From an uncultured Clostridia bacterium (GTDB taxonomy: Bacteria > Bacillota > Clostridia > TANB77 > CAG-508), in the NCBI GenBank assembly GCA_946401865.1, contig CAMIVO010000005.1, forward strand, positions 1-57,357: a stretch of DNA of 57,357 nucleotides. Reading direction: 5' to 3'. This document shows, piece by piece, positions 45,025-53,565 of the stretch (its first letter is position 1; each line of letters starts with the position of its first letter). The notes beneath the pieces are model-generated. The model saw nothing but the letters and a program-made list of their open reading frames with translations. It did no database searches and was not told the DNA's origin. A program made the translations under genes and the position numbers.

Positions 45025-45302
45025 AATAATTTACATAAAAAGATAAACATAATGTAAATTAATAGACATAATTGTAATATTTTTGTAATAAATGTATAAT
45101 TTTTGAAATATTACTGTAATATTAGAGTTTATAATGTGATAATTATTTGTATAATTCGACATAAAAAGATAAAATTATTAACTAGTAGACTTTTGACTTT
45201 TTACTTCAAATATTTCATACATAGTATAATAGTATTATTTCACTTCACATTGTTATATTTCAATTGTTATATTTCATATAATAATGTGTGGAGGTATTGA
45301 AA

Positions 45303-45623
45303 TTGAAAACAATATTTAGACATTTATTCAGACAAATGGATGTGTATGATATAGATTTAGAAACTTTATATAAAATGAAAGCACAAGGAGCGAAAATAGT
45401 TGATGTTAGAAGTAGCAGAGAATATTCAGAAGGACATATTGCGGGAAGTATAAATATTCCAGATTATGAAATTAATAAAAAATTTTACAATATATTTACA
45501 AATTTTAATCAATTGATAGTTTTGTATTGCAGTACAGGAAAAAGAAGCAAAAGTGTATGTAGGAAATTAATAAGAAAAGGATATAAAAATATATATAATT
45601 TATATGGTGGAATTGAGAATTGA
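45303..45623 (+). CDS. Rhodanese-domain protein
   Basis: A single rhodanese domain of 106 residues. AKIVDVRSSREYSEGHIAGSINIP is the N-terminal part. LIVLYCSTGKRSKSVCRKL carries the active-site Cys76 in the loop CSTGKRS. It could transfer sulfur or act in redox handling. I chose TTG at 45303 because GGAGG (45290-45294) is eight bases before it. The longest frame's ATG would include that site. The lepA promoter overlaps its stop codon. Confidence 0.85.
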   Translation: MKTIFRHLFRQMDVYDIDLETLYKMKAQGAKIVDVRSSREYSEGHIAGSINIPDYEINKKFYNIFTNFNQLIVLYCSTGKRSKSVCRKLIRKGYKNIYNLYGGIEN

Positions 45624-45648
45624 CTATAAAAATCATATATGATAAAAT
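45620..45648 (+). promoter_or_regulatory. Probable promoter of lepA
   Basis: TTGACT, 17 bases, TAAAAT; the -35 box overlaps the TGA of the rhodanese gene. Confidence 0.7.
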
Positions 45649-45684
45649 ACACAGTAATAAACGGTTGGAAGGAATGAACAAAAT

Positions 45685-47502
45685 TTGAACGAATATCAAA
45701 AATATATAAGAAATTTTAGTATAGTTGCTCATATAGATCATGGAAAATCAACATTAGCAGACAGATTAATAGAAATGACAGGTGCACTTTCTAAAAGAGA
45801 AATGGAAGAACAAGTGCTAGACAATATGGATATTGAACGAGAAAGAGGAATTACAATTAAAGCACAATCTGTTAGAATGAAATATAAGGCAAAAGATGGA
45901 AATGAGTATACTTTTAATTTAATAGATACACCAGGACATGTAGATTTTAACTACGAAGTTTCAAGAAGTTTGGCTGCATGTGATGGAGCAATTTTAATAG
46001 TAGATAGTACTCAAGGCGTAGAGGCTCAAACTCTTGCAAATGTTTATTTAGCAATAGATAATAATCTAGAAATATTGCCAGTTATAAATAAAATTGATTT
46101 GCCTAGTAGCAGACCAGAAGAAGTACAAAAAGAAATAGAAGATATTATAGGTATTCCTGCGCTTGGATGTCCATGTATTTCAGCAAAAACAGGTCTTAAT
46201 GTGGAAGAAGTTTTAGAAAAAATAGTAACTGAATTACCTGCTCCAAAAGGAGATGAAAGTGAAAAAACAAAATGCTTAATATTTGATTCATATTATGACA
46301 ATTATAAAGGAGCAGTTGCCTTTGTAAGAGTAATGGATGGAAAAGTAAAAACAGGTGACGAAATACTTCTTATGCAAGCAAATAAAGTATTTACTGTAAC
46401 TGAGGTAGGGTATTTTGCACCTGGAAGTTATATGCCAGCAAATGAACTAAAAGCAGGAGAAGTCGGATATATAGCAGCAAGTATAAAAAGTTTATCAGAT
46501 ATTCATGTTGGAGATACAATTACATTAAATAAAGATAGAGCAGAAAAACCATTACAAGGTTATAAAAAAGTACAACCTATGGTATATTGCGGAATATACC
46601 CAATAGATGGAAGTCAATTCGAAGCTTTAAAACTTGCTTTAGAAAAATTAAAATTAAATGATGCAGCTTTAGAATATGAACAAGAAACATCAAATGCTTT
46701 AGGATATGGATTTAGATGTGGATTTCTAGGACTTTTACATTTAGAAATAATAGAAGAAAGACTAGATAGAGAATTTGATTTAGGTTTAATTACAACAGCT
46801 CCTTCTGTAATATACAAAGTACATAAAACAAATGGAGAGGTTTTAGATATCTATAATCCTGGAGATTTACCACCACAAGCTGAAATTGCTTTTATGGAAG
46901 AACCAATAGTTACAGCAAATATTTTAACACCAAAAGAATATGTTGGCGGAATAATGGAAATGTGTCAAAATAGGCGTGGAAATTATATAGATATGAAATA
47001 TCTCGATGAAAACAGAGTAGAACTTATATATGAAATGCCTTTAAATGAAATAATATATGACTTTTTTGATAATTTAAAATCAAAAACCAAAGGATATGCA
47101 TCTTTTAATTATGAATTTAAAAATTATAAAGAATCAAAACTTGTAAAGCTTGATATATATGTTAACGGAGAACCAGTTGATGCTCTTTCATTTATTGTAC
47201 ATAAAGATATGGCATATAATAGAGGAAGAAAAATGGTTGAAAAACTTAAAACAGTAATTCCAAGACATTTATTTACAATACCACTTCAAGCATATGTTGG
47301 AGGTACAGTAATTGCAAGAGAAACAATTTCAGCTTTAAGAAAAGATGTACTTGCCAAATGTTATGGAGGAGATATAACAAGAAAGAAAAAACTTTTAGAA
47401 AAACAAAAACGTGGAAAAGCTAGAATGAGACAAATTGGAAAAGTTGAGATGCCACAAGAAGCATTTTTATCAGTTCTTAAGCTAGATGATGATGAAAAGT
47501 AA
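45685..47502 (+). CDS. lepA: Elongation factor 4 (LepA)
   Basis: A 605-residue translational GTPase that acts on stalled or mis-translocated ribosomes. [16 protein letters not shown] (P-loop), [22 protein letters not shown], a domain II, and the LepA-specific C-terminal domain ([31 protein letters not shown] in part) are present. The start is TTG at 45685 with TGGAAGGA upstream. Full length. Confidence 0.97.
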   Translation: MNEYQKYIRNFSIVAHIDHGKSTLADRLIEMTGALSKREMEEQVLDNMDIERERGITIKAQSVRMKYKAKDGNEYTFNLIDTPGHVDFNYEVSRSLAACDGAILIVDSTQGVEAQTLANVYLAIDNNLEILPVINKIDLPSSRPEEVQKEIEDIIGIPALGCPCISAKTGLNVEEVLEKIVTELPAPKGDESEKTKCLIFDSYYDNYKGAVAFVRVMDGKVKTGDEILLMQANKVFTVTEVGYFAPGSYMPANELKAGEVGYIAASIKSLSDIHVGDTITLNKDRAEKPLQGYKKVQPMVYCGIYPIDGSQFEALKLALEKLKLNDAALEYEQETSNALGYGFRCGFLGLLHLEIIEERLDREFDLGLITTAPSVIYKVHKTNGEVLDIYNPGDLPPQAEIAFMEEPIVTANILTPKEYVGGIMEMCQNRRGNYIDMKYLDENRVELIYEMPLNEIIYDFFDNLKSKTKGYASFNYEFKNYKESKLVKLDIYVNGEPVDALSFIVHKDMAYNRGRKMVEKLKTVIPRHLFTIPLQAYVGGTVIARETISALRKDVLAKCYGGDITRKKKLLEKQKRGKARMRQIGKVEMPQEAFLSVLKLDDDEK

Positions 47503-47540
47503 AAAAATGTGTAAGTAGATAAGCTACTTACACATTTTTT
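47502..47540. terminator. Bidirectional terminator after lepA
   Basis: A 17-pair perfect stem (arms starting AAAAAATGTGTAAGTAG) with a five-base loop between lepA and the convergent membrane-protein gene. Confidence 0.92.
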
Positions 47541-48237
47541 ATATATTAATTTCTAAAAAGCTTAATGCAAAGCATATTATGTAATAAATTGCTTCAACTT
47601 TAATAAATGATTTTAATGCATCTGAATCATTTTCTTCATTAGATAAGAATTTTACAGCAAAATATACTAAAACTGTTGAGATTACACTTAATAATGAACC
47701 AATTGGATTTGTTATTGATGTTACTTTATAACTTATATAAGTTAAAAATCCTAATAGAGAAGAAATTATCACTGGAATTTTAGCTACTGTCATAGCTGTA
47801 ATTATTGTAATAAATGATCTTTTTGATTTTTTATTTACAATATAAACTGAAAGAGTTAAAGCTAAAATTCTACATATAGGCGCAATTGTTACTTTTACTA
47901 AAGTTAAAATATTTGAACCACTAAATTTGGTATATTTTGATGTTATATAGTATATCAATTGTTTAGCAAAAACTATAATAGCCCAAATTGCAACTAATAA
48001 AATAGCTGTTTTGAAAAAGTTATTTTCTGAATCTTGTGAAATTTCCTTTATAGCTTCTAATGGGTTCTTAAAAAGTTTTTTTAATAAACCTTTACCAGTT
48101 TCTGCTTCAGCTTTAAAGTCAATATTTTTCATTTTTTCTTTAGCCTCATTGAAAGTGTTTACAGTTTCTTGTTTTGCTTCGTTAAAAGTGTTTACTGCTT
48201 CTTGTTTTACATTATTTTCTTTCTGTTCTTCATCCAT
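47539..48237 (-). CDS. Multi-span membrane protein with repeated N-terminal segment
   Basis: A 232-residue protein of unknown function. The cytoplasmic N terminus contains a near-perfect 11-residue tandem (VNTFNEAKQET, then VNTFNEAKEKM). Five or so hydrophobic helices follow from about residue 72 (FFKTAILLVAIWAIIVFA, later ISSLLGFLTYISY, SLLSVISTVLVYFAVKFL, IYYIICFALSFL). The layout resembles Yip1-like or DUF-type integral membrane proteins. AAAGGAGG precedes ATG. It is monocistronic, opposite to trmL. Confidence 0.68.
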   Translation of the reverse strand: MDEEQKENNVKQEAVNTFNEAKQETVNTFNEAKEKMKNIDFKAEAETGKGLLKKLFKNPLEAIKEISQDSENNFFKTAILLVAIWAIIVFAKQLIYYITSKYTKFSGSNILTLVKVTIAPICRILALTLSVYIVNKKSKRSFITIITAMTVAKIPVIISSLLGFLTYISYKVTSITNPIGSLLSVISTVLVYFAVKFLSNEENDSDALKSFIKVEAIYYIICFALSFLEINI

Positions 48238-48351
48238 AAAAAAATCCTCCTTTTAATATATAACTTTATATTTATATATGCTATTATACAATAAAAAGAA
48301 TAATAAATCAATAAAAAATAGAATATTTTCTAGTATAAAATTGTAATGATG

Positions 48352-48380
48352 TTGCAGTATTTATAATTTTGTGTTATTAT
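48352..48380 (+). promoter_or_regulatory. Probable promoter of trmL
   Basis: TTGCAG, 17 bases, TATTAT, 28 bases before the start codon. Confidence 0.55.
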
Positions 48381-48407
48381 AAAAAGTATGAGAAAGAGGT
48401 AATTAAA

Positions 48408-48914
48408 TTGAAACTAAATATCGTAATGGTAGAACCAGAAATACCAGCAAACACAGGAAACATAGCAAGAACATGTGCTATTACAGGAGCTAAATTACAT
48501 TTGGTACATCCTTTAGGTTTTAAAATAGACGAAAAAAGTGTAAAAAGGGCAGGACTAGATTATTGGGACAAACTAGAAATAGAAGAACATCATTCTTTAG
48601 AAATGTTTTTAGAAAAATACAAGCCAGAAGAAAATAATATGTTTTTTGCAACTACCAAAGGAAAGACAAAATATACAGATATAGATTATTCAAAAATGAA
48701 AGAAGTTTTTGTTTTATATGGAAAAGAAACTAAAGGACTTCCTGAATGGTTACTTGAAAAATATTTGGATACTAAAACAATAAGAATTCCAATGTTACCA
48801 ACACTTAGGTCTCTTAATTTATCAAATTCTGTTGCTATAATTACATATGAGATTTTAAGACAACATGGGTTTGAAGATTTGCAAGAAGTGAGTAATTATT
48901 TTAATAATCAATAA
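48408..48914 (+). CDS. trmL: tRNA (cytidine/uridine-34 2'-O) methyltransferase TrmL
   Basis: A 168-residue SPOUT methyltransferase. VEPEIPANTGNIARTCAITG is the N-terminal signature. FVLYGKETKGLPEWLL and TIRIPMLPTLRSLNLSNSVA make the SAM-binding trefoil knot. It methylates the wobble base of tRNA-Leu species, one of which (anticodon CAA) is encoded in this window. The start is TTG at 48408, with AAAGAGGT upstream; the longest frame reaches back into the promoter. The palindromic element begins at the last base of its stop. Confidence 0.92.
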   Translation: MKLNIVMVEPEIPANTGNIARTCAITGAKLHLVHPLGFKIDEKSVKRAGLDYWDKLEIEEHHSLEMFLEKYKPEENNMFFATTKGKTKYTDIDYSKMKEVFVLYGKETKGLPEWLLEKYLDTKTIRIPMLPTLRSLNLSNSVAIITYEILRQHGFEDLQEVSNYFNNQ

Positions 48915-49107
48915 CTTTAAATAATAATATAAAGATTTATTTCACATCTCGGCTCCTTTCATATATGAACAAAATCTAATAAAGTTCATGGAACCTTTTT
49001 CACTTAGTCCTCGCTTTGCTCGACGCGAACATTATTCCATAAACTTTATTGATTTTGTATCCAGTCACATTCGATGCTTTATAAATCTTTATATTATTAA
49101 TTAAAGT
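48914..49107. repeat. Nested palindromic element (type A), after trmL
   Basis: Outer arms 48914-48939 and 49082-49107 are complementary at 25 of 26 positions. The core CACATCTCGGCTCC ... CCTCGCTTTGCTCGACGCG ... CCAGTCACATTCGATG is nearly the same as that at 20360-20557. The outer arms of the two copies, however, share no sequence. It starts at the last base of the trmL stop. No ORF is present. Confidence 0.9.
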
Positions 49108-49140
49108 GAATAGATTAGGATAAAAAGAAAGGGATAAATT

Positions 49141-49938
49141 ATGCAACAAATTACAAGTAAAGAAAATCCAGTCATAAAGCATATTATAAAATTAAAAGAA
49201 AAAAAATATAGAAAAGAATATAATGAATATATTATTGAAGGTGCAAAAATAGTTAAAGAAGCAATAGAGGAAAAGGTAAATATTAAAAATATAATTATTA
49301 ATGAAAATAATATTAATAGTGAATTAATAGAAAACCAACTTAAAAAAGTTTTAAAAGAAAAAAACTATATAATTGTTCCAAATAATATTTTTAAACTATT
49401 ATCTGATGTAGAAAAACCTCAAGGAGTACTTGCAGTTGTTGAAAAAGACATAAATAGAGAGAAAATAGACTACAATCAAGATGTAATACTTATTTTGGAT
49501 AATATACAAGATCCTGGAAATTTAGGAACTATTATCAGAACAGCAGATTCAGCAGGTTTAAGACAAATTATTGTATCTAAAGGAACTGTAGACTGTTATA
49601 ATTCAAAAGTATTAAGGTCAACAATGGGAGCAATTTTTAGAGTAAATATAATAGAAGCGGAAAATTTAGAAAAGAATATTGAGGAGATTAAACAAAATAA
49701 TTTTAAAATAATAACAACATCACTTCAAACAGATAAATCAATTTATGATATACAGCTAAAAAATGTGGCAATAGTTATTGGAAATGAAGCTAATGGTGTT
49801 TCAAAAGAAATAACGGAGCTTTCAGATATTAAAGCAATAATTCCAATGAAAGGAAAAACAGAAAGCTTAAATGTGGCAGTGGCAACAGGAGTAGTTTTAT
49901 ATGAATATGTTAGACAGAATTTTTATAATAATAAATAA
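49141..49938 (+). CDS. TrmH/SpoU-family RNA 2'-O-methyltransferase
   Basis: A 265-residue SPOUT enzyme. The N-terminal substrate-binding domain begins QITSKENPVIKHIIKLKEKK. The methyltransferase domain has ILDNIQDPGNLGTIIRTADS, AIVIGNEANGVSKEI and ESLNVAVATGVVLYEYVR, the three conserved motifs. It resembles the YsgA/RlmB-type 23S rRNA methylases. The precise target nucleotide cannot be read. AGAAAGGGAT precedes ATG. The small secreted protein gene follows on the same strand. Confidence 0.9.
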   Translation: MQQITSKENPVIKHIIKLKEKKYRKEYNEYIIEGAKIVKEAIEEKVNIKNIIINENNINSELIENQLKKVLKEKNYIIVPNNIFKLLSDVEKPQGVLAVVEKDINREKIDYNQDVILILDNIQDPGNLGTIIRTADSAGLRQIIVSKGTVDCYNSKVLRSTMGAIFRVNIIEAENLEKNIEEIKQNNFKIITTSLQTDKSIYDIQLKNVAIVIGNEANGVSKEITELSDIKAIIPMKGKTESLNVAVATGVVLYEYVRQNFYNNK

Positions 49939-49977
49939 ATTAGAAAGGAAATATGATATAAAATATCGTAAAAAATT

Positions 49978-50334
49978 ATGAGTAAAAAAATTAAAATAAT
50001 ACTTATTATAATTAGTTTAATAAATCTTTTTACTATCAATTCAAATGCATACTCAGAGCGTACTAGAGTATATCAAAAAGATGAGAGTACAATATCACAA
50101 AAAGATTATTCCTGGGATACGGATTATAGCTATAGAACTGAAAGTACTAAAACAACAGATTCCAGTAATAAAACTTTAGATAGAGTTGGAACTATATTGC
50201 TTATAGGTACAGTATGTATTACTATTGGAATAAAGGAGTATAAAAAAAGAAATAAACCCCAGAGAGATTATTCTAAATTTTATACAGAAGAGTATTATAA
50301 TTTTAATAAAGATATAGATAATACAAATAAATAG
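49978..50334 (+). CDS. Small secreted or membrane-bound unknown protein
   Basis: A 118-residue protein with a good signal-like N terminus (KIIIIISLINLF-type, ending SNAYS), an acidic/Tyr/Thr-rich middle (DYSWDTDYSYRTEST) and a second hydrophobic stretch (VGTILLIGTVCITIGI) before a charged tail with EEYYNF. It could span the membrane twice. The nearest AAAGGAAA lies about 25 bases before ATG. Not recognised. It precedes two genes that are coupled to each other. Confidence 0.6.
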   Translation: MSKKIKIILIIISLINLFTINSNAYSERTRVYQKDESTISQKDYSWDTDYSYRTESTKTTDSSNKTLDRVGTILLIGTVCITIGIKEYKKRNKPQRDYSKFYTEEYYNFNKDIDNTNK

Positions 50335-50379
50335 ATAAAGGAGTATATAGTATATTAAAAATATATTATAAAAAGAAAA

Positions 50380-50889
50380 ATGGAAGATAATAAAAATGCT
50401 TATTCAGAAGTAATTGAAATATTAAAACTTGTAGATGATGAGAAAAAATTGGAAGCTTTGCCAATGGAAATGCTAGAACTTTTAAAATCAAAGGTTAATC
50501 CGGAATACAAACCAATAATCAGCAAAGACATACCATTAGATGAACAAAATTTACAACCAGAAACATTTGCAATTTTAAACTGGATTACGCAAAAATATTG
50601 GAATGATGAACAGGATGAAGAGCAAGAAGAACAAATAGACAGGGAAATTTCTATAGAAAAAATAGATAAAAATACATTAGCCAATATTGAGGTTGAGAGT
50701 AAAGAGGTTGAAAAAAGCACTGAAAAAACAAAAGAGATTATAGACGACTCAAAAGAAACTACAAATAAACTACCAGCATTAATAGATAACTTAAAATGGT
50801 ATGAAAAAATCAAAATTAGAATTATAGAATTATTTAGTAAAATTTTTAGAAGAAATAAATCAGAAGATAAACAGGAAGGAATTATTTAA
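50380..50889 (+). CDS. Small unknown protein, second copy of the 1109 family
   Basis: A 169-residue paralogue of the product of 1109-1546. The N-terminal part aligns (AYSEVIEILKLVDDEK, LPMEMLELLK, NPEYKP, EQNLQPETFAILNW, KYWNDEQ). An acidic linker follows (DEQDEEQEEQ), then a basic hydrophobic end WYEKIKIRIIELFSKIF. The ribosome binding site is weak. The stop TAA overlaps the ATG of the next gene, so it is coupled to the RsiV-like gene. The two loci share no other gene type. Function unknown. Confidence 0.75.
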   Translation: MEDNKNAYSEVIEILKLVDDEKKLEALPMEMLELLKSKVNPEYKPIISKDIPLDEQNLQPETFAILNWITQKYWNDEQDEEQEEQIDREISIEKIDKNTLANIEVESKEVEKSTEKTKEIIDDSKETTNKLPALIDNLKWYEKIKIRIIELFSKIFRRNKSEDKQEGII

Positions 50890-51740
50890 TGAGACCAGTT
50901 ATAGAAAAAAATCGATTTGGATTAAGACATATTGTATATATTATAATGATTTTAATATGTGTTGTAGCAATAGGAATAGGTGTATACATGCAATTTTTCA
51001 AAGATGAAAAATTGGGAGTTATATTTGGAATTACTAAAGAAAAAGAAGACCAAGAATTAAAAGAATTACAAGAAAAATTTTTTAGTATTTTTACTAACGA
51101 TTTAGAAATTATAAATGAATATTCAGGAAACATTCAAAAAATAAAGGAAGATGGAGACATAATAATTCTTGCTTATGATTCACAAGAGCAAAAAGAAAAT
51201 TATACTATGGATGTAAAAATACCATATTTTAATATAAAGGCAGAAAATGCACTAAAATTAAATCAAAAAATTAAAGATGTATTCAAAGACAAGTCAGAAA
51301 ATGTTGCCATGTCAACTTCTAATATAAATACAATATATAATGTTAAATATAAGGCATATTTAAACAACAATATATTGTCATTAGTAATTCTTTCAGAATT
51401 GAAAGAGGGAGAAAATAATCAAAGAATTATAGTTATGACATATAATTATAACATAGAAACTAATTGTGAAGTCACAATAAATGATTTAATTTTAAATAAA
51501 AATATTGACACAAAACAAGCAAATGAATATATTAAAATGGTTATTGACAATTCTCAAGAAGAAAACTTAAAATTAAGAGAATTAGGCTATCCAATTGATG
51601 TAAGAGATACAAATAGTGAAGAATATAAAATTGAAAATGCAAAAAAATTTTTCATGGGTCAAAACGGATATTTATATGTATTATATCCATATGGAAATAA
51701 AGAATTTACAAGTGAAATGGATATAGTAATAATTAGATAA
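50889..51740 (+). CDS. Membrane-anchored protein with RsiV/DUF3298-like extracellular part
   Basis: A 283-residue protein with one N-terminal membrane helix (HIVYIIMILICVVAIGIGVY). The external part resembles the DUF4163/DUF3298 region of RsiV-type anti-sigma proteins: VKIPYFNIKAENALKLNQKI, NVKYKAYLNNNILSLVILSE, and IETNCEVTINDLILN. The cytoplasmic stub is only about 14 residues, too short for a classical anti-sigma domain, and no ECF sigma gene is adjacent. It may be a sensor or structural protein. It overlaps the upstream gene as TAATG. Confidence 0.72.
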   Translation: MRPVIEKNRFGLRHIVYIIMILICVVAIGIGVYMQFFKDEKLGVIFGITKEKEDQELKELQEKFFSIFTNDLEIINEYSGNIQKIKEDGDIIILAYDSQEQKENYTMDVKIPYFNIKAENALKLNQKIKDVFKDKSENVAMSTSNINTIYNVKYKAYLNNNILSLVILSELKEGENNQRIIVMTYNYNIETNCEVTINDLILNKNIDTKQANEYIKMVIDNSQEENLKLRELGYPIDVRDTNSEEYKIENAKKFFMGQNGYLYVLYPYGNKEFTSEMDIVIIR

Positions 51741-51754
51741 AAAGAAAATCAATA

Positions 51755-51792
51755 AAATAGGCGAGAAGCAGTTTAAGCTTCTCGCTTATTTA
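51755..51792 (+). terminator. Terminator after the RsiV-like gene
   Basis: GCGAGAAGC and GCTTCTCGC with flanking A/T pairs form a strong stem with a seven-base loop, followed by a T-containing run. A second small hairpin (AGTTAGTT / AACTAACT, 51823-51843) lies beyond, before htrA on the other strand. Confidence 0.8.
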
Positions 51793-51960
51793 AGAAAAAT
51801 AAAAGGGGATGTTTTCTTTTTAAGTTAGTTTTTTTAACTAACTAAGTATAATATACTATATTATTTTGTCCTTTGTGTGAATACGGTGTGAAATCTTATA
51901 TTTTTTAAACCCATCTGCACATCTTTCTCGTGGGCTACTCTACAGTTATAATAGTGCATG

Positions 51961-53178
51961 TTAACTTTGTTCACCTAAAGTCAATGTGATTTCTTTTTCA
52001 GCTCCATTACGGTTTATTTTTAATTTCATAGTGTCACCAATAGAATGTGTATTTTTAATTTCGTTTAATTCATTCATAGTTTTTATTTTTTTGCCATCTG
52101 CTTCTATAATAACATCACCAACTTTTAAACCAGCTTTTTCAGCTGCTGAGAATTCGTCTACTGTTACAATGTAAATGCCTTCTACCATATTATATCTTTT
52201 AGCAGTAGCTTCATTTAAATCTCTTCCAGAAATTCCAATATATGGTCTTTTTACCTTTTTATAAGTTTTTAATTGATCAATGACATCTGTTGTTGAATTA
52301 ACAGGGATTGCAAATCCGATTCCTTCAACACCTGTGCTTGATACTTTTAAGGTATTTATTCCAATTACTTGACCTTGTGAATTAACTAATGCACCACCAC
52401 TATTTCCAGAATTTATTGCGGCATCTGTTTGTATACAAGTATAAGTTGTTGAATTTTCACTATCTTGTACTTTTCTATTTACTGCACTTACAACTCCACA
52501 TGTAATTGTTGTTCCTAAATCTAATGGATTTCCAACTGCCATTGCAAATTCACCAACTTTAACAGTATCTGAATCAGCAAATTCTGCAGCTGTAAGACCT
52601 GTTTTTTCTATTTTTAAAACTGCTAAATCTGTTTGAGAATCTTTTCCAATAATTGTAGCATCATATTGTGTTTCGTCATTAAATAGTTTTATTTTAATTG
52701 ATTTTGCTTCTGATATCTCATAATAAGTAGATTGAGATTCTGAACTTACTACATGGTTATTTGTAACTATGTATCCATCTTCACTAATAATAATTCCTGA
52801 ACCTGAAGCAGTAGCTTGAGAGGTAGTATTTCCTCCACCAAAACCAAACATACTAAAATAGTTTGAAGTTGTAACATCATAAGTAATAGAAATACCTACA
52901 ATTGATGGTAAAATTTTACTTGCTGCAAAAACTGCAGTATCAGAATAATTTGAAAGTGATACTAAATTTGGATTAACAATTCCAGCATTTTCATAAGAGG
53001 TTGTATTTTGAGAATTATTTTCTCCAATAATTTTTTCTCTAATATTTGGTACTCCAAAACATGTTCCAAGTACTAGTGAACATCCTAAAACTCCACTTAT
53101 AAATGGAACTATAACGCTTCTTCCAAAAGAACCGTTTTGTTTTTTATTAATTACACTTCTAAATTCATTTTCTTCCAT
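51961..53178 (-). CDS. htrA: HtrA/DegP-family serine protease with PDZ domain
   Basis: The 405-residue membrane-anchored protease has one membrane helix (VIVPFISGVLGCSLVLGTCF). The trypsin-like domain has the triad His142 (TNNHVV), Asp184 (QTDLAVLKI) and Ser260 (NSGNSGGALV). A C-terminal PDZ domain (EFSAAEKAGLKVGDVIIEADG) follows. It degrades misfolded exported proteins and is often induced by envelope stress. AAGGATAATATTT precedes ATG; the promoter is at 53216-53243. Confidence 0.95.
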   Translation of the reverse strand: MEENEFRSVINKKQNGSFGRSVIVPFISGVLGCSLVLGTCFGVPNIREKIIGENNSQNTTSYENAGIVNPNLVSLSNYSDTAVFAASKILPSIVGISITYDVTTSNYFSMFGFGGGNTTSQATASGSGIIISEDGYIVTNNHVVSSESQSTYYEISEAKSIKIKLFNDETQYDATIIGKDSQTDLAVLKIEKTGLTAAEFADSDTVKVGEFAMAVGNPLDLGTTITCGVVSAVNRKVQDSENSTTYTCIQTDAAINSGNSGGALVNSQGQVIGINTLKVSSTGVEGIGFAIPVNSTTDVIDQLKTYKKVKRPYIGISGRDLNEATAKRYNMVEGIYIVTVDEFSAAEKAGLKVGDVIIEADGKKIKTMNELNEIKNTHSIGDTMKLKINRNGAEKEITLTLGEQS

Positions 53179-53215
53179 AAATATTATCCTTCTTTCTTTA
53201 TCTATACATATATAT

Positions 53216-53243
53216 ATTATAATAATTATTTTTAATAATACAA
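53216..53243 (-). promoter_or_regulatory. Probable promoter of htrA
   Basis: On the minus strand TTGTAT, 16 bases, TATAAT, about 38 bases before the start codon. Confidence 0.6.
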
Positions 53244-53353
53244 TAAGTTTGTGAAAATTTTGTGAAAAATTGATAAAGTTTTGGAGAAAAAGATAAGTTA
53301 ATTAAATTGTGTGAAAAGAAAGAAAACATAAACTCTATTTTTGCTTATTTTCC

Positions 53354-53383
53354 TTGCTTTTTAGCTACAGTATATGATATAAT
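53354..53383 (+). promoter_or_regulatory. Probable promoter of ftsY
   Basis: TTGCTT, 18 bases, TATAAT. If used, the transcript would begin near 53390 and carry the palindromic element in its 5' leader. Confidence 0.55.
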
Positions 53384-53411
53384 ATACACATAAACAAATT
53401 AAAGAAAAGAG

Positions 53412-53540
53412 GCCAAGTTTGAAAAATAATTACAATTTTGGTTGTGTTAGAATTTTGTTTAAAAATGCTCATGTACCTCATGTACACTCCGCTTTTTACA
53501 CAAAATTCTGCCTTGCCAAAATTTAATTCTTTTCCAAACC
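53412..53540. repeat. Short nested palindromic element (type B), in the ftsY leader
   Basis: The outer arms (AGTTTGAAAAATAATTA... and ...TTAATTCTTTTCCAAAC) pair imperfectly. The inner arms AGAATTTTGTTTAAAAA and TTTTTACACAAAATTCT pair with one mismatch, with an apex GCTCATGTAC...GTACACTCCGC. The core is related to the element at 27372-27498; several differences between the two come as compensating pairs. It lies between the probable promoter and ftsY; the 387-base gap otherwise holds only the promoters of htrA and ftsY. Confidence 0.78.
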
Positions 53541-53565
53541 GAATTAGAAAGGAAAGTCAATAAAC

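Noticed and set aside
45103-45300. 65-codon open frame in the DnaA-box gap
   Set aside because: No ribosome binding site, a composition like non-coding AT-rich DNA, and overlap with the rhodanese ribosome binding site.
51823-51960. A regulatory RNA between the RsiV-like gene and htrA
   Set aside because: Only a small hairpin and a weak CCCA/TGGG stem are visible, consistent with terminators; nothing else supports an RNA gene.
14510-53540. The repeated palindromes as a CRISPR array or as riboswitches
   Set aside because: They are single, widely spaced copies without regular spacers or cas genes, and most lie after genes instead of in leaders.
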